A stretch of 64,000 nt of DNA from Saccharina japonica (GCA_008828725.1 MEHQ01000140.1:76186-140185), one strand, 5' to 3'; shown: positions 46,080 through 57,985, numbered from the stretch's first letter. Made by a program: numbers and translations. Notes: generated by a model from the sequence alone, not told the origin.

Positions 46080-46220
46080 GTTTGTTTAGGGTATAGGGGT
46101 ATAGGGTATTACAGGAAACTTCCGACAATTTTCCCAGGCGTTCAGGATTAGAGTACAGCAGGAAAATCCCGAGAATTTTCCCGGGCGGTCAGGGTTTGTT
46201 TAGGGTCTAGGGTTCTAGGG
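46080..46220. repeat. TTTAGGG-rich direct repeat
   Basis: GTCAGGGTTTGTTTAGGGT and AATTTTCCC(A/G)GGCG occur twice, and GTTTACAGTAGGAGCAAC-type blocks lie just upstream. Loosely telomere-like. Confidence 0.7.
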
Positions 46221-46261
46221 TATTCAGTCGAGAAAATGGTTGATATACCCTATATGTACGA

Positions 46262-46997
46262 GACGATAGTAACTGACCGAAAATTCGAACGCGAGTCGAC
46301 GACGCGGGAAGAAAGTGCTGATTTTTTCCCTCGATAAAAATGGAAGGCTCGTAGCGTAGCGCGCGGGGGGGTGTACTTCATTTTCATGCATGGCCGTAGT
46401 CGTATGACCATAGACCCTCGCATCCCTACAATGCCGGGACGGAGCATGTCCGGTTTTCACCGACCAGGCAGACATTGCTAGCACCAAGCGCAAAGCACCG
46501 TGAGGTGTTGGGCGAGTCGCATGAAGGGTGAGCTGCATCCTACTAAGAACCGCTTGTCAGGCGGACTTGCATATGGATGACAGCTTCAATGAGTTATTTT
46601 AATGTCTGGTGTGGCTACTTCTGAACAGCAATGGGAGCACTATGTATCTGCCTCATGAATGCCTTACCATATCACACTACGTGATACGATCATTCCCCTT
46701 ATGCGGAGTTGAGGTTCCCGACCCCGCACAAATGATCTACTCGACCGCCAGCTTGGGTAACCGCCAAAAAAAAACAAGAAAAAAAACGGACCCTGGTTGT
46801 CTAGCTCACGCAGTGAGAGGCATGTTTTACAGCGTCGTCGCCAGGCGACGCCAACCCAACCCATAATATATAATATATGGAGGGGAGGGGGGGGGGGGGG
46901 GGGGGGGACAAGAGCCTGCTGTGTGGCCTCGGATCTGAGTTGCGACTATTAATAGGAGGAGGGAGCAGGAGCAAGAAAGGGCGAAAATAAAATGGGT
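46262..46997 (-). mobile_element. 260-bp repeat interrupted by a full poly(C)-tailed element
   Basis: The ATTATCTTCGCCC repeat is split. 46262-46360 matches its right part, 46910-46997 its left part. Between them a long-body element (46365-46895) is oriented with its tail at the repeat's own CTCCCCCAC tract. Confidence 0.88.
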
Positions 46998-47027
46998 TAG
47001 GAAAAAGCAAAAAAAAAACAGGGCTCT

Positions 47028-47230
47028 TCACGGGTCATGACCCTGACCCCCGGGTCGGGACAATTTTTTTTTGAAATCTCACGGGTCGGGTCGGGTCGGG
47101 TCGGGTCGGGTCGGGTCGGGTCGGGTCGGTCGGGTTAGGAGGTGTTCAAACTCGCACCGATCGGGTTGGGCCACCCTTACCCGACCCGGCCCGAACCGAC
47201 CTGATCCGCGAGGTTTGACCCGACCCGTGA
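47028..47230. repeat. (CGGGT)n and foldback
   Basis: About nine CGGGT units at 47090-47139 can pair with CCGACCCGG and GACCCGACCCGTGA at 47180-47231. ACGGGTCATGACCC forms another small palindrome at 47028. Confidence 0.88.
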
Positions 47231-47284
47231 ACAGCCTTGAAAAAAAAGATACGTGAAAAAAAAAAGAACCTAACCCTACGTATG

Positions 47285-47800
47285 CCACTCAGACCCAATC
47301 AACCATTTGGGCAGCAGTATTAGTAGCCCAGCCCTGAGCCAATCAGACCCAATTATCTATGTATGGGTAAGCAGTATGAATAGCCTCACTCTAAGCCAAT
47401 CACATCCAATCAACCATTCTGGTTAGCATTATTAACGGCCTAACCCTAAGCCAACCAGACCCGATCAACCATTTGGTTGGCATTATGAATAGCCTAACCC
47501 TTAGCCAATCAGGTGGACCCTATCAACCATTTTGGTTAGCATTATTAATAGCCTCACCCTGAGCCAATTAGATGGATCCAATCAACCATCGGTTAGCATT
47601 AGTAGTAGCATGACCCTAAGTCAATCAGATGGACCCAGTCAACCATTTTAGTTAGCATTATTAGTAGCCCGACCCTAAGCTAATCACATGGACCCAATCC
47701 CCTATTGGCTAAGCAATCACATGGACCCAAGCACCCATTGGTTAGCAGTATTAACGGCCTGACCCTAAGCCAATCAGATGGACCCAATCCACCATTAGGT
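47285..47800. repeat. ~62-bp minisatellite, about nine units
   Basis: Unit: CCTAACCCTAAGCCAATCAG, ATGGACCCAATCAACCATT, GGTTAGCATTATTAATAG. Copies vary by small deletions. The CCTAACCCTAA part resembles telomeric repeat. Confidence 0.9.
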
Positions 47801-48489
47801 CCGTGTTCTTCCCTTTCTTTGTCTCATTGTCTCGAACACAGTGTACCTCAATCGTTTCCCCGAGCAATAAGTGGTAAGCTCTATACTTCGTATACGACTG
47901 CTGCTGTTAGGTTTTGGGTTGGGGTTTAAAGCCAACCATTGTACGTTCCAACCATTTTTTTTTTTTAAATCAGAGCTGGGCCAAGTTCTACTACTGCAGC
48001 CCTCTGCAGTCTCGACCCCACCCCCCGATTTTTTTTAGCAAAGAAGGTGGATTGGAGGCTGTGAGGGAGTTGGAAGCATTTCAAGAGCGTGTTTCAGCAG
48101 GGTGTACGAAGTATATAACCTCTACCCTAGGGTACCCGGGTATACCAAGCCTGGTTGTTTGGTCATACCCGGGCTAATCTTCGGGCACGGGTAAAATACC
48201 CGGGGACCCCATAAGGTTTATCCCCTACTATAACACGCCCTTTCGTGTCTTGGAGAACCGGTGTTGGCGCTGCGAGAGTGGTGCGGGGTGCGGGGCGGAT
48301 GGAGGGAGTTCACGTCAACTCGGCGACAACAAGCTATCAAGAGCAACGCACGCAGCGAAGGCCACACAGTCACCAAGCAGCGAAAGCGCCGTCAGCGTGA
48401 GGTACACTCGCTGACAGGGGATGCAGGACAGGCCGTTCCGTCGCGGGGAGTAAGGGAAAAGGAGGGCATGGTCGCGGGGAGGGGTAAGG

Positions 48490-48600
48490 GGGGAGGGGGG
48501 GGGGGGGGGTACACGATATTCATGATGGCCGTAGTCGTATGCGCGTACTCATTGTCGTGCACGGCCGTAGTGGTATGGCCAAAGACCTTGCTAATATACG
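48490..48600 (-). mobile_element. two poly(C)-tailed element tails
   Basis: A G run followed by ATATTCATGATGGCCGTAGT, then a second start CGTACTCATTGTCGTGCACG without a G run. Confidence 0.8.
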
Positions 48601-48794
48601 TTCTTCCGATGTCTCGCAAAGGATTGTTTTTACGCCCATCACCGTGCAAGGGTGGGAGGGAGGGGGGGGGGAGGGGCGGAGGGGGTGGAATCCGGCCACC
48701 TGTGGAGCGATTGCCAAGGGGCATTTGACAAAAAATGTCGGCATTTTTTTACCCTTTTGGATTACTGTGTGTAGTGCACACGTCGCACAGATAA

Positions 48795-49010
48795 TCTATC
48801 TACAGATAGATCATCTCAGATATATCATCTACAGATAGATCATCTATAGATACATCATCTACAGATGGACCGTCTACAGATAGGTCATCTACAGATACAT
48901 CATCTACAGATAGATCATCTACATATAGATCGTCTACAGATAGATCATCTACAGATATATCATCTACAGATAGATCATCTACATATACAGTAGACCATCT
49001 ACAGATAATC
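48795..49010. repeat. 15-bp GATC satellite
   Basis: Unit AGATAGATCATCTAC, about 14 copies, followed by the composite's GGATCTGTACAGTACAGATC hairpin and CACCCGGCAGCACGAGCTAG. Confidence 0.93.
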
Positions 49011-49667
49011 TAGATCCTAGCTTGCCGTTATGAGGTGTTGTGCAGGATCTGTACAGTACAGATCCAACCCAGGAAGCATGCCCTAGATCACGCAGGTTAA
49101 TATACGGCTCCCACCCGGCAGCACGAGCTAGGTCATACAGATCATACAGATCAGGAAAATATGAAAATATCTGCCCTGGAAGGTCGTCTGCTTATAGATC
49201 TGTATCATCTGTCCGAGGTTAGAAATAGTGCTAAAATGGTCCTCAAGTTTTAGCTCCAAGTAATTAGTTCCAGAAACTTGATGCAGTTATATATTAAAGC
49301 CGTTTTTTTGTGTGTGTTTGAGTCAACGTCGAGAGAGTAACATCGGAAATAATAAAAAGGGAGTAGATTTTGTGCATTGAGCTACTCTTTTTGTTTCTTA
49401 TGTGGTGTTTTTCTTCCTTCGGAGACAGCTTCGGGGTGCTTCTGAGTGATCAACGTTGAAGCTGTCTCATGCATGCTACATATATACACACATTGTTGAG
49501 GATGGAAAGGAGAACGATAATAATTTAAAAAAAAACATTATTACGCACTTAACTGGCGCATTCCTGCCTTGATACAAAAAGGAGGAGGAATACCAGAGAA
49601 AGAAGGGAACCTTTTCCCGGAAAATTCCGTGGATTATTCGTAGATCATACGAGAGAATATGGCATGT

Positions 49668-49724
49668 TAACCCATTTAGGACTCCAGTCCCGATGTGGGG
49701 ACACAGTGCAGTTCTAAAAGGGTT
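49668..49724 (+). mobile_element. TTAACCC-type MITE, internally deleted
   Basis: TTAACCCATTTAGGACT at the left and CAGTTCTAAAAGGGTT at the right. The ACTTGGAATTAGT core is gone. Confidence 0.75.
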
Positions 49725-50114
49725 CATATATAAAAGTTGGGGGGGAAAAATTGTACATTTTTTTGTCTTTCACTAAAAAAGGCACGACGAACAAAATAAA
49801 ATGATTACGTTACGAACATGTCATGGCGAATTCGCAAAATTCGATTTCGCAAAATTCGATTTTGCCAATGGATCCTCACGGAAGACCGTGGGACAAGGAT
49901 TATTTATTTTAGGAATCATAGGCCTCATTTTTTAAAAGCATATTATACGTATCTGATACTTTTGGGTTCTCCCACCAACGCCGGATGCCAACATACCGTT
50001 TTTTCCCCACCCGTTAGTTTTACACTGAGAGTGAGAGGAATAATAATGGATACGTTTCTTGCCACGCGAGACCTCTTTTGTCGGTACATGTACCCCCAGG
50101 TTGGTTTGTGTACG

Positions 50115-50201
50115 TACCATCATGGACGGGAATCTAAGGGTCCTTGGAGTATTGATACGAACAACCAAACGGTCCTTACATATCCGCCCTAGAGTGGTCT
50201 A
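50115..50201. mobile_element. 85-bp hairpin MITE, GTAAGGACC subtype
   Basis: TACCATCATGGACGGGAATC and GGTCCTTACATATCCGCCCT are the arms. Confidence 0.8.
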
Positions 50202-50234
50202 CCCTACAACTAATCTATATTTCTTTCAAACCTC

Positions 50235-50470
50235 GGGACAGATCATCTGCAGATAGATCATCTACAGATCATCTAAAGATAGATCATCTACAGATATAAA
50301 ATATACAGATAGATCATCTACAGATAGACCATCTACAGATAGATGATCTACAGATAGATCATCTACAGATATATCATCTACATATAAATCATCTATAGAT
50401 AGATCATCTACAGATAGATCATCTACAGGTAGATCATCTACAGATAGATCATCTGCAGATCATCTATCTC
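50235..50470. repeat. 15-bp GATC satellite
   Basis: About 15 copies of AGATAGATCATCTAC with a few point changes. It is followed by CTCACCTGCCGCTGTGAGAG and the composite's hairpin block. Confidence 0.93.
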
Positions 50471-51434
50471 CTCACCTGCCGCTGTGAGAGGTTGTCAGGA
50501 TCTGTATAGCACAGATCCAACCCAGGAAACATGTCCTGGATCACGCAGGATATTATTATACGACTCCCACCCGGCAGAACGAGCTGTATAGATCATATAT
50601 ATAATACACGATCGGGAATAGATCTGCCTTAAAAGGTCTACTACTTGAAGATCATGATGTGGGAATCGATTATCCATCTGTAGATGATCTATCTGTGTGG
50701 ATGATCTGTCCGAGGTGTTAATCTACTCGGGAAGAGCGAAAAGAAAGACGGGTTGGATGGCGGTGATTTTTTTTTTAGCAGTTACCGGGAAGGTTACAGT
50801 GCGTTACAGCACTTCGCATCGTATCCTGTCATATCTACTATTATCAATACTGTAGTAGGAAATAACGCAGCTTCCCCTGCTGTAACATCTACCAGGTACA
50901 TATTATACCAGGTATCGTGTATACGAACAACTGATACTACTGCTTGTTGTACCCGTGAGTGTACCTTATAAGTTACAGGCCCTCGTATATTGTACCTTAT
51001 AAGCGCTCGTATATTGTACCTTATAAGCACTCGTATATCTTAGTAATTTCATCCTCGCCTTCCGACAATGTGTATGTAGCATGCATGAGCTTCAACGTTG
51101 ATCACTCATAAGCACTCCGAAAGAAGAAGAAGAAGAAAAAACACAGAAGGAACAAAAAGAGCCCTCTCCTTACAATCTACCCCCTTCTGTGTACATACAC
51201 ACGTATATCCGACTTGAGCTTTGTTTACTCTACTACTCGTTGTCTTTACTCCTTCCTTCTCCTCACGTACTCTTATTTCCTATTATTTACACCAGGTGAA
51301 TCTTAAGTTGCATCCAAGCTCCACATCCCCACGTCATCATTGTATCTTATAAGCCCTCGCATATAGGCCCGGATGTCGAGGGTTCGATTCTCCCCATGGA
51401 GGTTGTTATTCTCAAATGACACCGTCTGTCCAGA

Positions 51435-51635
51435 GCGCATATTATAGCGTGGGTAAGCAAAATTCGACGAGAGTTGACGAGGAAAGAAAGTGCTGAAATC
51501 TTCTCGCGATAAAAATGCAAGGCAAGAACCGTAGTGGGGGAGGAGGGAGAGGAGCCTACTTTGTGACCCCGGATCTGAGTTACCACTAGGGAGGGAGAAT
51601 GACGGAAGTGCGAAGATAATAAATGGGATGGACAA
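51435..51635 (-). repeat. 260-bp ATTATCTTCGCCC repeat, reverse copy
   Basis: AATTCGACGAGAGTTGACGA, GATAAAAATGCAAGG, GTAGTGGGGGAGGAGG and GAAGATAATAAATGGGATGG follow in order. Intact around the G tract that is interrupted at 46.4 kb. Confidence 0.88.
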
Positions 51636-52019
51636 AAAAATATATATATATATATACGCGCTTGTACGCCCATACGAAATACCTACGTACTGGTATGATA
51701 TGACATACATATCATATATGATACCCACCAACAGCTATGAATACAGTTGCCCCGTTCATTTTAACCTACAGCAAGCAACACGAGGCATCATGCATGCAAT
51801 CCTGACCTCCTCGCCAACAAAAATTGTGACCCACCGACCATCCACCACGTGATCACTGAAAAACACCGACTCCGGAAGACGTATCATATGTACGTACGTA
51901 TATACGTCCAACAGTAGTGCAGCGTTCCGGTGCAGGCCTGGTGGCTACGTACGTATACAAACTATAGGTCCACATATAAGAGACTATTAATAAGAGACTT
52001 GCTGTAAGAGACTATATTT

Positions 52020-52135
52020 AAAAAATTAAGAAAAAAACAACAGCTGTGAGCTCGAGGATTTCGTCGAAGCTCATCTTTGCTAGCTGAGTGTAATACTTCG
52101 ATCGCGCGTACTTACGGATTTTATATGTCCTATAT
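52020..52135 (-). repeat. fragment of the 'MSFDEILDLTA' repeat
   Basis: CAGCTGTGAGCTCGAGGATT to TTACGGATTTTATATGTCCT matches 37650-37740. The minus strand reads QLAKMSFDEILELTA. Confidence 0.85.
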
Positions 52136-52164
52136 AAGAGACTACTGTAAGAGACGTATTATTA

Positions 52165-52437
52165 ATGAGAGACTTTAAGGGCCATTCTTATCGGAGCCAT
52201 AAATTTCCAAAATTTCCAATATTTTTTTCCGCGCAATTTTCTACCAGTATGTTTCCATTTTTTCCATTTTTTTTTTTTTCCATTTATTGGAACGTGAAGC
52301 CTTCCAAACATTTTGCCCTCTCTCTGAAGAATTTCCAATATTTCCAATATTATTTCCTTTTTTTTTTTTTTTCAAATATTGGAAATTATGGAAAAAAAAG
52401 CTGCTCGATAAGAACGACCCTAATAAGAGACTATTAA
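52165..52437. repeat. ATTTCCAATATTT palindromic repeat
   Basis: TTAAGGGCCATTCTTATCGG at the left is mirrored by CGATAAGAACGACCCTAATAA at the right. Inside are TTCCAATATTTCCAATATT and CAAATATTGGAAATTATGGA arms. Probably a ~240-bp MITE. Confidence 0.6.
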
Positions 52438-53005
52438 TAAAAGACAATCACACACATCAAGCAAATCACGACCTATTAATAGATCTATCATGATCTAGAT
52501 CCTCGCCTACCATTATGATGCACCTATTGCGCAGGATCTGTATACGAGCTGATCGTTCAGGCATACCACCCCAATTTTCGTCAGTCACGAATGCCGCATG
52601 CAATAGCAGCAACTCCAATGTCACATATTTGGTATTATACTGACCGCCCAAGAACGGTGAAAAAGGGTGACACCGCCAGTTTTTTCTATAGGACTGGCGC
52701 TACCGCCGAAAATGTGGCCCGACCAATCACAGGCCTTCAAAGAGGTCAATGATAGTCAGGCGTTTCTGTAGGAATACATTTACCCCCCCCCCATTTTTTT
52801 TTCGAACAGGTCGATTCCAGGTGGTGCAAAAGGCATGTTTGTACAAAGTTTCACGAGGCGATGCCATACTTTGCACGTTTTACCGTATATACAAAGGTGC
52901 AAATGTTATAATGTTCACGCCGTCTTTTGCGCACGTTTTCTTTATGCCCCTGCCGAAGCATTGACGATTTTTCTCATCTTTTTTTCCGTCGTCGAAAAGT
53001 CAGGA

Positions 53006-53102
53006 CCCCTTAACCCCCTTAAGAACCGGTCCCCCGTTTTTGGGGACAAACTACTTGGAATTAGTGTGGGATATAAGTTTTGCAGTTCTAAAAAGGGTTA
53101 AG
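53006..53102 (+). mobile_element. TTAACCC-type MITE, well preserved
   Basis: CTTAACCCCCTTAAGAACCG and GCAGTTCTAAAAAGGGTTAA with the full ACAAACTACTTGGAATTAGT core. Confidence 0.9.
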
Positions 53103-53389
53103 ACCCAAATCTCTAAAAAAAAGCAAAAACAGAAAGATATTTCGTGAAACAAACAAACAACCAAAAAACGCGAACGGGTCGGCAGGGGTTATTATACCAT
53201 GCGTGCCAAATTTCTGGGCCTATTTCCAAAAAACGGCGTGAACTTTGGCTATATACTGCGTAAATTTGGGGCGATACGCTTGAACCAGCCTGTAGTTTCT
53301 TAAGCTCAACGGTGCTCAAGGTTGAGGACACAGTAGTAAGGCTTAGGCTTCCCACCTCGGACAGATAGATTATCGATTCCTGCTTCATG

Positions 53390-54308
53390 ATAGATCTTTC
53401 AGGGAAGATGATCTGTATGATCTGTATGATCTGTATGATCTGTATGATCTAGCTCATGTTACCGGGTGGGAGCCGTGTAATAGTCTGTATGATCTTCCGT
53501 AGGGTATGATTTCTAGGTAGGATCTACCTGTGGTATATTGTACAGGTCCTGCACAACATCTCATGACGGCGGGTTAGGGTCTCTAGATGATCTAGATCGT
53601 GATCTGCCCGCAGGTTATCTAGATCGTGATCTGCCCGCAGATGATCTAGATCGTGAGCTGTCCGCAGATGATCTAGATCGTGAGCTGCCCGCAGATGATC
53701 TAGATCGTGATCTGCCAGCAGATGATCTAGATCGTGATCTGCCCGCAGATGATCTAGATCGTGATCTGCCCGCAGATGGTGTAGATCGTGATCTGCTCGC
53801 TGATGATCAATCGTGATCTGCCCGCAGATGATCTAGATCGTGATCTGCCCGTAGATGGCCTAGATCGTGATCTGCCCGCAGATTATCTAGATCGTGATCT
53901 GCCCGCAGATTATCTAGATCGCGATCTTCCCGCAGATGATCTAGATCGCGATCTTCCCGCAGATGATCTAGATCGCGATCTGCCCGCAGATGATCTGAAT
54001 CGCGATCTGCCCGCATATGATGTAGATCGTGATCTGCCCGCATATGATGTAGATCATGATCTACCTGTAGATGATCTAGACCATGATCTGCCCCAAGATA
54101 GTCTAGATCGTGATCTGCCCGCATATGATGTAGATCGTGATCTGCCCGCATATGATGTAGATCGTGATCTGCCCGCAGATGATCTAGATCGTGATCTACC
54201 CGCAGATGATCTAGACCGTGATCTTCCCGCAGATGATCTAGATCGTGATCTGCCCGCAAATGGTATAGATCATGATCTGCCCGCAGATGGTGTAGATTGT
54301 GATCTGTG
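53390..54308. repeat. GATC composite element with 27-bp GC-rich satellite
   Basis: The head (TGATCTGTATGATC units, ACCGGGTGGGAGCCG, GTACAGGTCCTGCACAAC) is followed by ~27 units of GATCTAGATCGTGATCTGCC + CGCAGAT. The 27-bp period yields long open frames of DLDRDLPAD on plus and a His/Asp-rich frame on minus. A small indel near 53808 shifts the frame, so translation is unlikely. Confidence 0.92.
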
Positions 54309-54349
54309 ACCGACGCGTGTTAAGTTTTAAGGCTCGCTCAGAGTACACA

Positions 54350-55006
54350 GGTAGATATTTTTTGGGCAGCGGCCAAAAAAAGGTATACCTCGTCCATTTG
54401 CGGCCAAAATCAGGTACATACTTAAAACCAAGTCAAAAACGCACTCCACGTGCGCTGCCATTGGTCCAAAACTCGTTGTACCGGTTTTTGCCTCTTCAAA
54501 ACCCAGGTATACCTGATTTTGTCTACTCTGCTTGACTTTCACCTTTTTTTTGTCGTTTTTAAGCCAATCAGAGGCCCTTCATAGTTCCACCCTATGCCCC
54601 CTGTACAAATGCCGACGTACGCGGAGACCCCCTTCTCCCTTCGCACCTCGCACTACACGCCACTCGAGAGACACACACACATATCTGCCTGCACACCTCC
54701 GCCGAAATAATACGAGATAGAAGGCTCCCCTTCGGGATTGTGGTTGACTTGGAATACCAAGGGTGTCACAAAAGTTGAGAAGGGAGAATACAGCAGCAGG
54801 CGTTCGTTCCTCGTACTATTAATAGCAGCTACTCGTATACGTAGCCACCGGGCGAGCACGAAGAGCATGAAAAAACTCTACTTTGCATTGCAAGGAGCGG
54901 CAGGTTCGTGGGGTGCGTTTTACACTTGATTTTAGTATGTACCTGTTTTTGGCCCCGAACGGACCAGGTGTACCTGTTTTTGGCCGCTGCCCATATTTTT
55001 TTGTTG
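54350..55006. mobile_element. ~650-bp element with ~90-bp terminal inverted repeats
   Basis: GGGCAGCGGCCAAAAAAAGG...AAAATCAGGTACATACTTAA at the left faces TAGTATGTACCTGTTTTTGG...TTTTTGGCCGCTGCCC at the right. The interior lacks a recognisable transposase. The minus frames MKVKQSR... and MLFVLARW... are unrelated to known families. Confidence 0.82.
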
Positions 55007-55467
55007 GCGGGCCTAAACTGTACAAAACAGAGTCTACTGTACGTACATACGTATTATAGGACTGGACGAAGACAAAATAAAACAGGACCATTTTTTTTTT
55101 AACGTATCCTTAAACGTATCTCCTAATTTATTTTGTACGTAGAGTTTCCCCGTACACTGTTCACCATCCACCAGCACAACAACAGGCAGAAGTGGAAACA
55201 CAAAAAAAAGTGAAAAAAAAAGGCAAAAACAAAACAAAAAAGAAGAAAAAGAAAAAATGACGATGGACTTCAGAGCTTTTGCCTGCCTGCCTTCCTGCCG
55301 CCCAGGAGCATGATTCACGCCTTATTCGCTTGCTCATCCACCAAGCAAGCACGCACACGCGATGGATGCGCTACTGCTTTCATCTCGAGGCTACGAGTAC
55401 GTATACTTCGTATACGATTTTCAAGGGAAATTTACGCAACAAAATAAGTGAAAACATAATCGTACTA

Positions 55468-55571
55468 TTACGGAGGACCATAGTAAATAGGACCAAATTT
55501 TGTTGTAAAAATACGTAGATATATAGGTTTTTGTGTGTACGGAAGGTCCTATTTACTATGCTCCTCCGTAA
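55468..55571. mobile_element. TTACGG-type MITE, complete, TA duplication
   Basis: Inverted ends TTACGGAGGACCATAGTAAA and ACTATGCTCCTCCGTAA, flanked by TA on both sides. This copy defines the family's length (104 bp) and a Tc1/mariner-like target duplication. Confidence 0.92.
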
Positions 55572-55616
55572 TACCACAGGGTATATACCAGAGTGATCGT
55601 AAACACAAACAAGAAG

Positions 55617-56067
55617 GGGACTTTTAAGCCCTTTTAAGGGATATACCCCCTTTTAAGAGACATACCCCTTTTTAGGGACATACCCCCTTTTAAGGGACAT
55701 ACCCCCTTTTAAGGGATATACCCCCTTTTAAGGGACATACCCCTTAAAATGGGATACATACCCCTTTTAAGGGATATACCCCCTTATAAGGGACATACCC
55801 CTTAAAAGGGGATATATACCCCTTAAAAGGGGATATACCCCCTTTTAAGGGATATACCCCCTTTTAATGGAAAATGGGATACATACCCCTTTTAAGGGAT
55901 ATACCCCCTTATAAGGGACATACCCCTTAAAAGGGGATATATACCCCTTTTAAGGGATATACCCCCTTTTAATGGATATACCCCCTTTTAAGGAATACTA
56001 TACCCCCCCCCCCCCTTTTAAGGGATGTACCCCCTTTTAAGGGAAATATACCTCCTTATAAGGGATA
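55617..56067. repeat. 18-bp CCCCCTTTTAAGGGACATA minisatellite
   Basis: About 24 units, each holding the self-complementary CCCTTTTAAGGG or CCCCTTAAAAGGGG. Longer subrepeats (AATGGGATACATACCCCTTT) recur, showing higher-order duplication. Confidence 0.95.
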
Positions 56068-56345
56068 GCGACCACAACAACAACAACAACAACTTTGGTG
56101 TTATCAGCGCTGCGGGTAGGATCATGACCCGCTCGTGCCGCCACACGGGCGACTCCTCCTTGCATCGTACATAACTCGGGACACACCACAACTTGTCGTA
56201 TCGTCCCCTCAATCACGCAACAAGTTAGTGGCCTTTGCTGAAATCGTCTCACACCTTTTTTCATCCACGGTTTTCCCCCCTAAAAAAGGGTCCAAGAAAG
56301 GTTTATATAACAAGAAGACGGCCAAAAAAGGTCCACAAATCAATG

Positions 56346-56428
56346 TACCACTCCGACCTTAAATATAAGCAACATTTCGATTTAAACTTAATGCACAAAT
56401 GTTGATTGTATTCCCGGTCAGAGTGGCA
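56346..56428. mobile_element. 85-bp hairpin MITE, diverged
   Basis: TACCACTCCGACCTTAAATA and TGTATTCCCGGTCAGAGTGG. Confidence 0.8.
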
Positions 56429-56826
56429 TCTTTTATATTTTACGATCACGACTGACATCAGGGCATCTACAAAAACAAATACAAACTTTCCCCCCCCCCT
56501 AGTCAAGTTCAATCTCGGCCTACGTTACTCGTACGGAAACAAAAAAAGAAGGCCATTCGACGACCAACCACACCTCTATTCAACCTGCCCCCCCCCCCCC
56601 CCCCCCCTCCCCCCTATGGAAGCAAATCCATCGACGAACCACCCGGAAAAAAAAGAAAAAAAACGCCGAAAGCACCACTTACATCACCAGCAACAACTAG
56701 AACAACAAAAGTACACTAAACGAAGGTGTTTTATTCGTAAAATGCGTTACCGACAAACTCGCAACAACAACGAAAAAAGAGAATTACCCCAAGGTATAAG
56801 TAAATCTCTGTCTGGCAGCTATCATC

Positions 56827-56914
56827 TACCACAAAATGTCCGAAAATATAGGGAACGTGTGTTGAAAAAAAGAATAAATAAAATCGGTCCTTATTTTTTT
56901 CGGACAGAGTGGTA
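56827..56914. mobile_element. 85-bp hairpin MITE
   Basis: TACCACAAAATGTCCGAAAA and TTATTTTTTTCGGACAGAGT with inner GGTCC. Confidence 0.78.
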
Positions 56915-56984
56915 TATGGTCCCCGTGTTCTTGCTCGATGAAAGCCGAGAGAAGAAACGGCAAGCAGGGTACAGCCAGTAGCTA

Positions 56985-57410
56985 CCCGAAACAGAGCCCG
57001 CCGTATTATATACTACGTATCTGGTAACTGGGAAAGTTGCCGTAACTACTATTAATAGTGCCCCCTATCCCCGGTATGAAGACGCCTCCTTATGCGGGAG
57101 TGGAAACCCCGGGGATGGCCTAACAGGGTAGCAGAGCCCGCCATATTATATACTACAGTACGTAACTGGGAAATTTGCCGTAAATCCTAGTGCCCCCTAT
57201 TCCCGGTATCCTAAGCCTTCTTATACGGGAGTGGAAACCCCGGGGATGGCCTAGCAGGGTAGGAGGGTGGTTAGTTACCCGAAACAGTCCGCTGTACGTA
57301 ACTGGAAAATCTGCCGTAATTATTAGTGCCCCCCTATCCTCGTGTGAAAACGCCTCCATAAACGGGAGTGGAAACCGCGGGGATGGCTTTTATATATCCC
57401 CTACCGGGGG
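56985..57410. repeat. three-unit tandem repeat of 125-160 bp
   Basis: Each unit holds TACCCGAAACAG or GCAGAGCCCGCC, AACTGGnAAnnTGCCGTAA, TAGTGCCCCCTATnCCCGG and ACGGGAGTGGAAACCCCGGG. Confidence 0.9.
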
Positions 57411-57879
57411 TTTTACTGACACATCCCCGGTTTTGGCGTAATTCGCATACTGAACCCCACCGCTGAATTATATGATACCAGGTATGATAGGTAGTAATGG
57501 TACCCGTACGTAACGGTAATTTTGAGCTTTTTTTTTTTTGCCGTAACGTACACATCCTTGACCGCAAGGGTACTCTCGGTGCAACGAGGTACCAGGGGGG
57601 GGGGCTGATAAGCGTCGTACGGAAGCAAAAAACGCCGGCGACGTTTCTAGTCGGACGCGGTACACGAAACGAATGCACTACACCAAAAATATAAAACAAT
57701 AATAAACTATGTTAGCCTCGTTCGTATATTGTATATTGTACCTACCTAACATCACCAACCACTTATCTCGCACGCTACCCTTCCATTGACACAAAGCGAA
57801 TGCATGCACGCACATACGCACACGTACACACGCATCAAGACAAAAAAAAACGCAAATAATAACCGTTGGTGATAACCGT

Positions 57880-57985
57880 CGGTATTATTATAGTAACCGT
57901 TGGAAATAACCGTTGGTCAAGACCGTTGGTAGAGTAACCGTTGGTAGGGTAACCGTTGGTAGAGTAACCGTTGGTAACAACCATT
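57880..57985. repeat. 17-bp GTAACCGTTGGTAGA minisatellite
   Basis: Seven or eight units of (A)TAACCGTTGGTAGAG. Confidence 0.9.

Noticed and set aside
51367..51405. GGGTTCGATTCTCCCC as a tRNA gene
   Set aside because: Only a T-arm-like stretch is present. No acceptor, D or anticodon stem could be matched around it.
53538..54309. Long open frames of DLDRDLPAD nonapeptide repeats as a protein
   Set aside because: The 27-bp period automatically keeps frames open on both strands. A small indel near 53808 breaks the frame, and related arrays have 15-bp units unrelated to any conserved protein.
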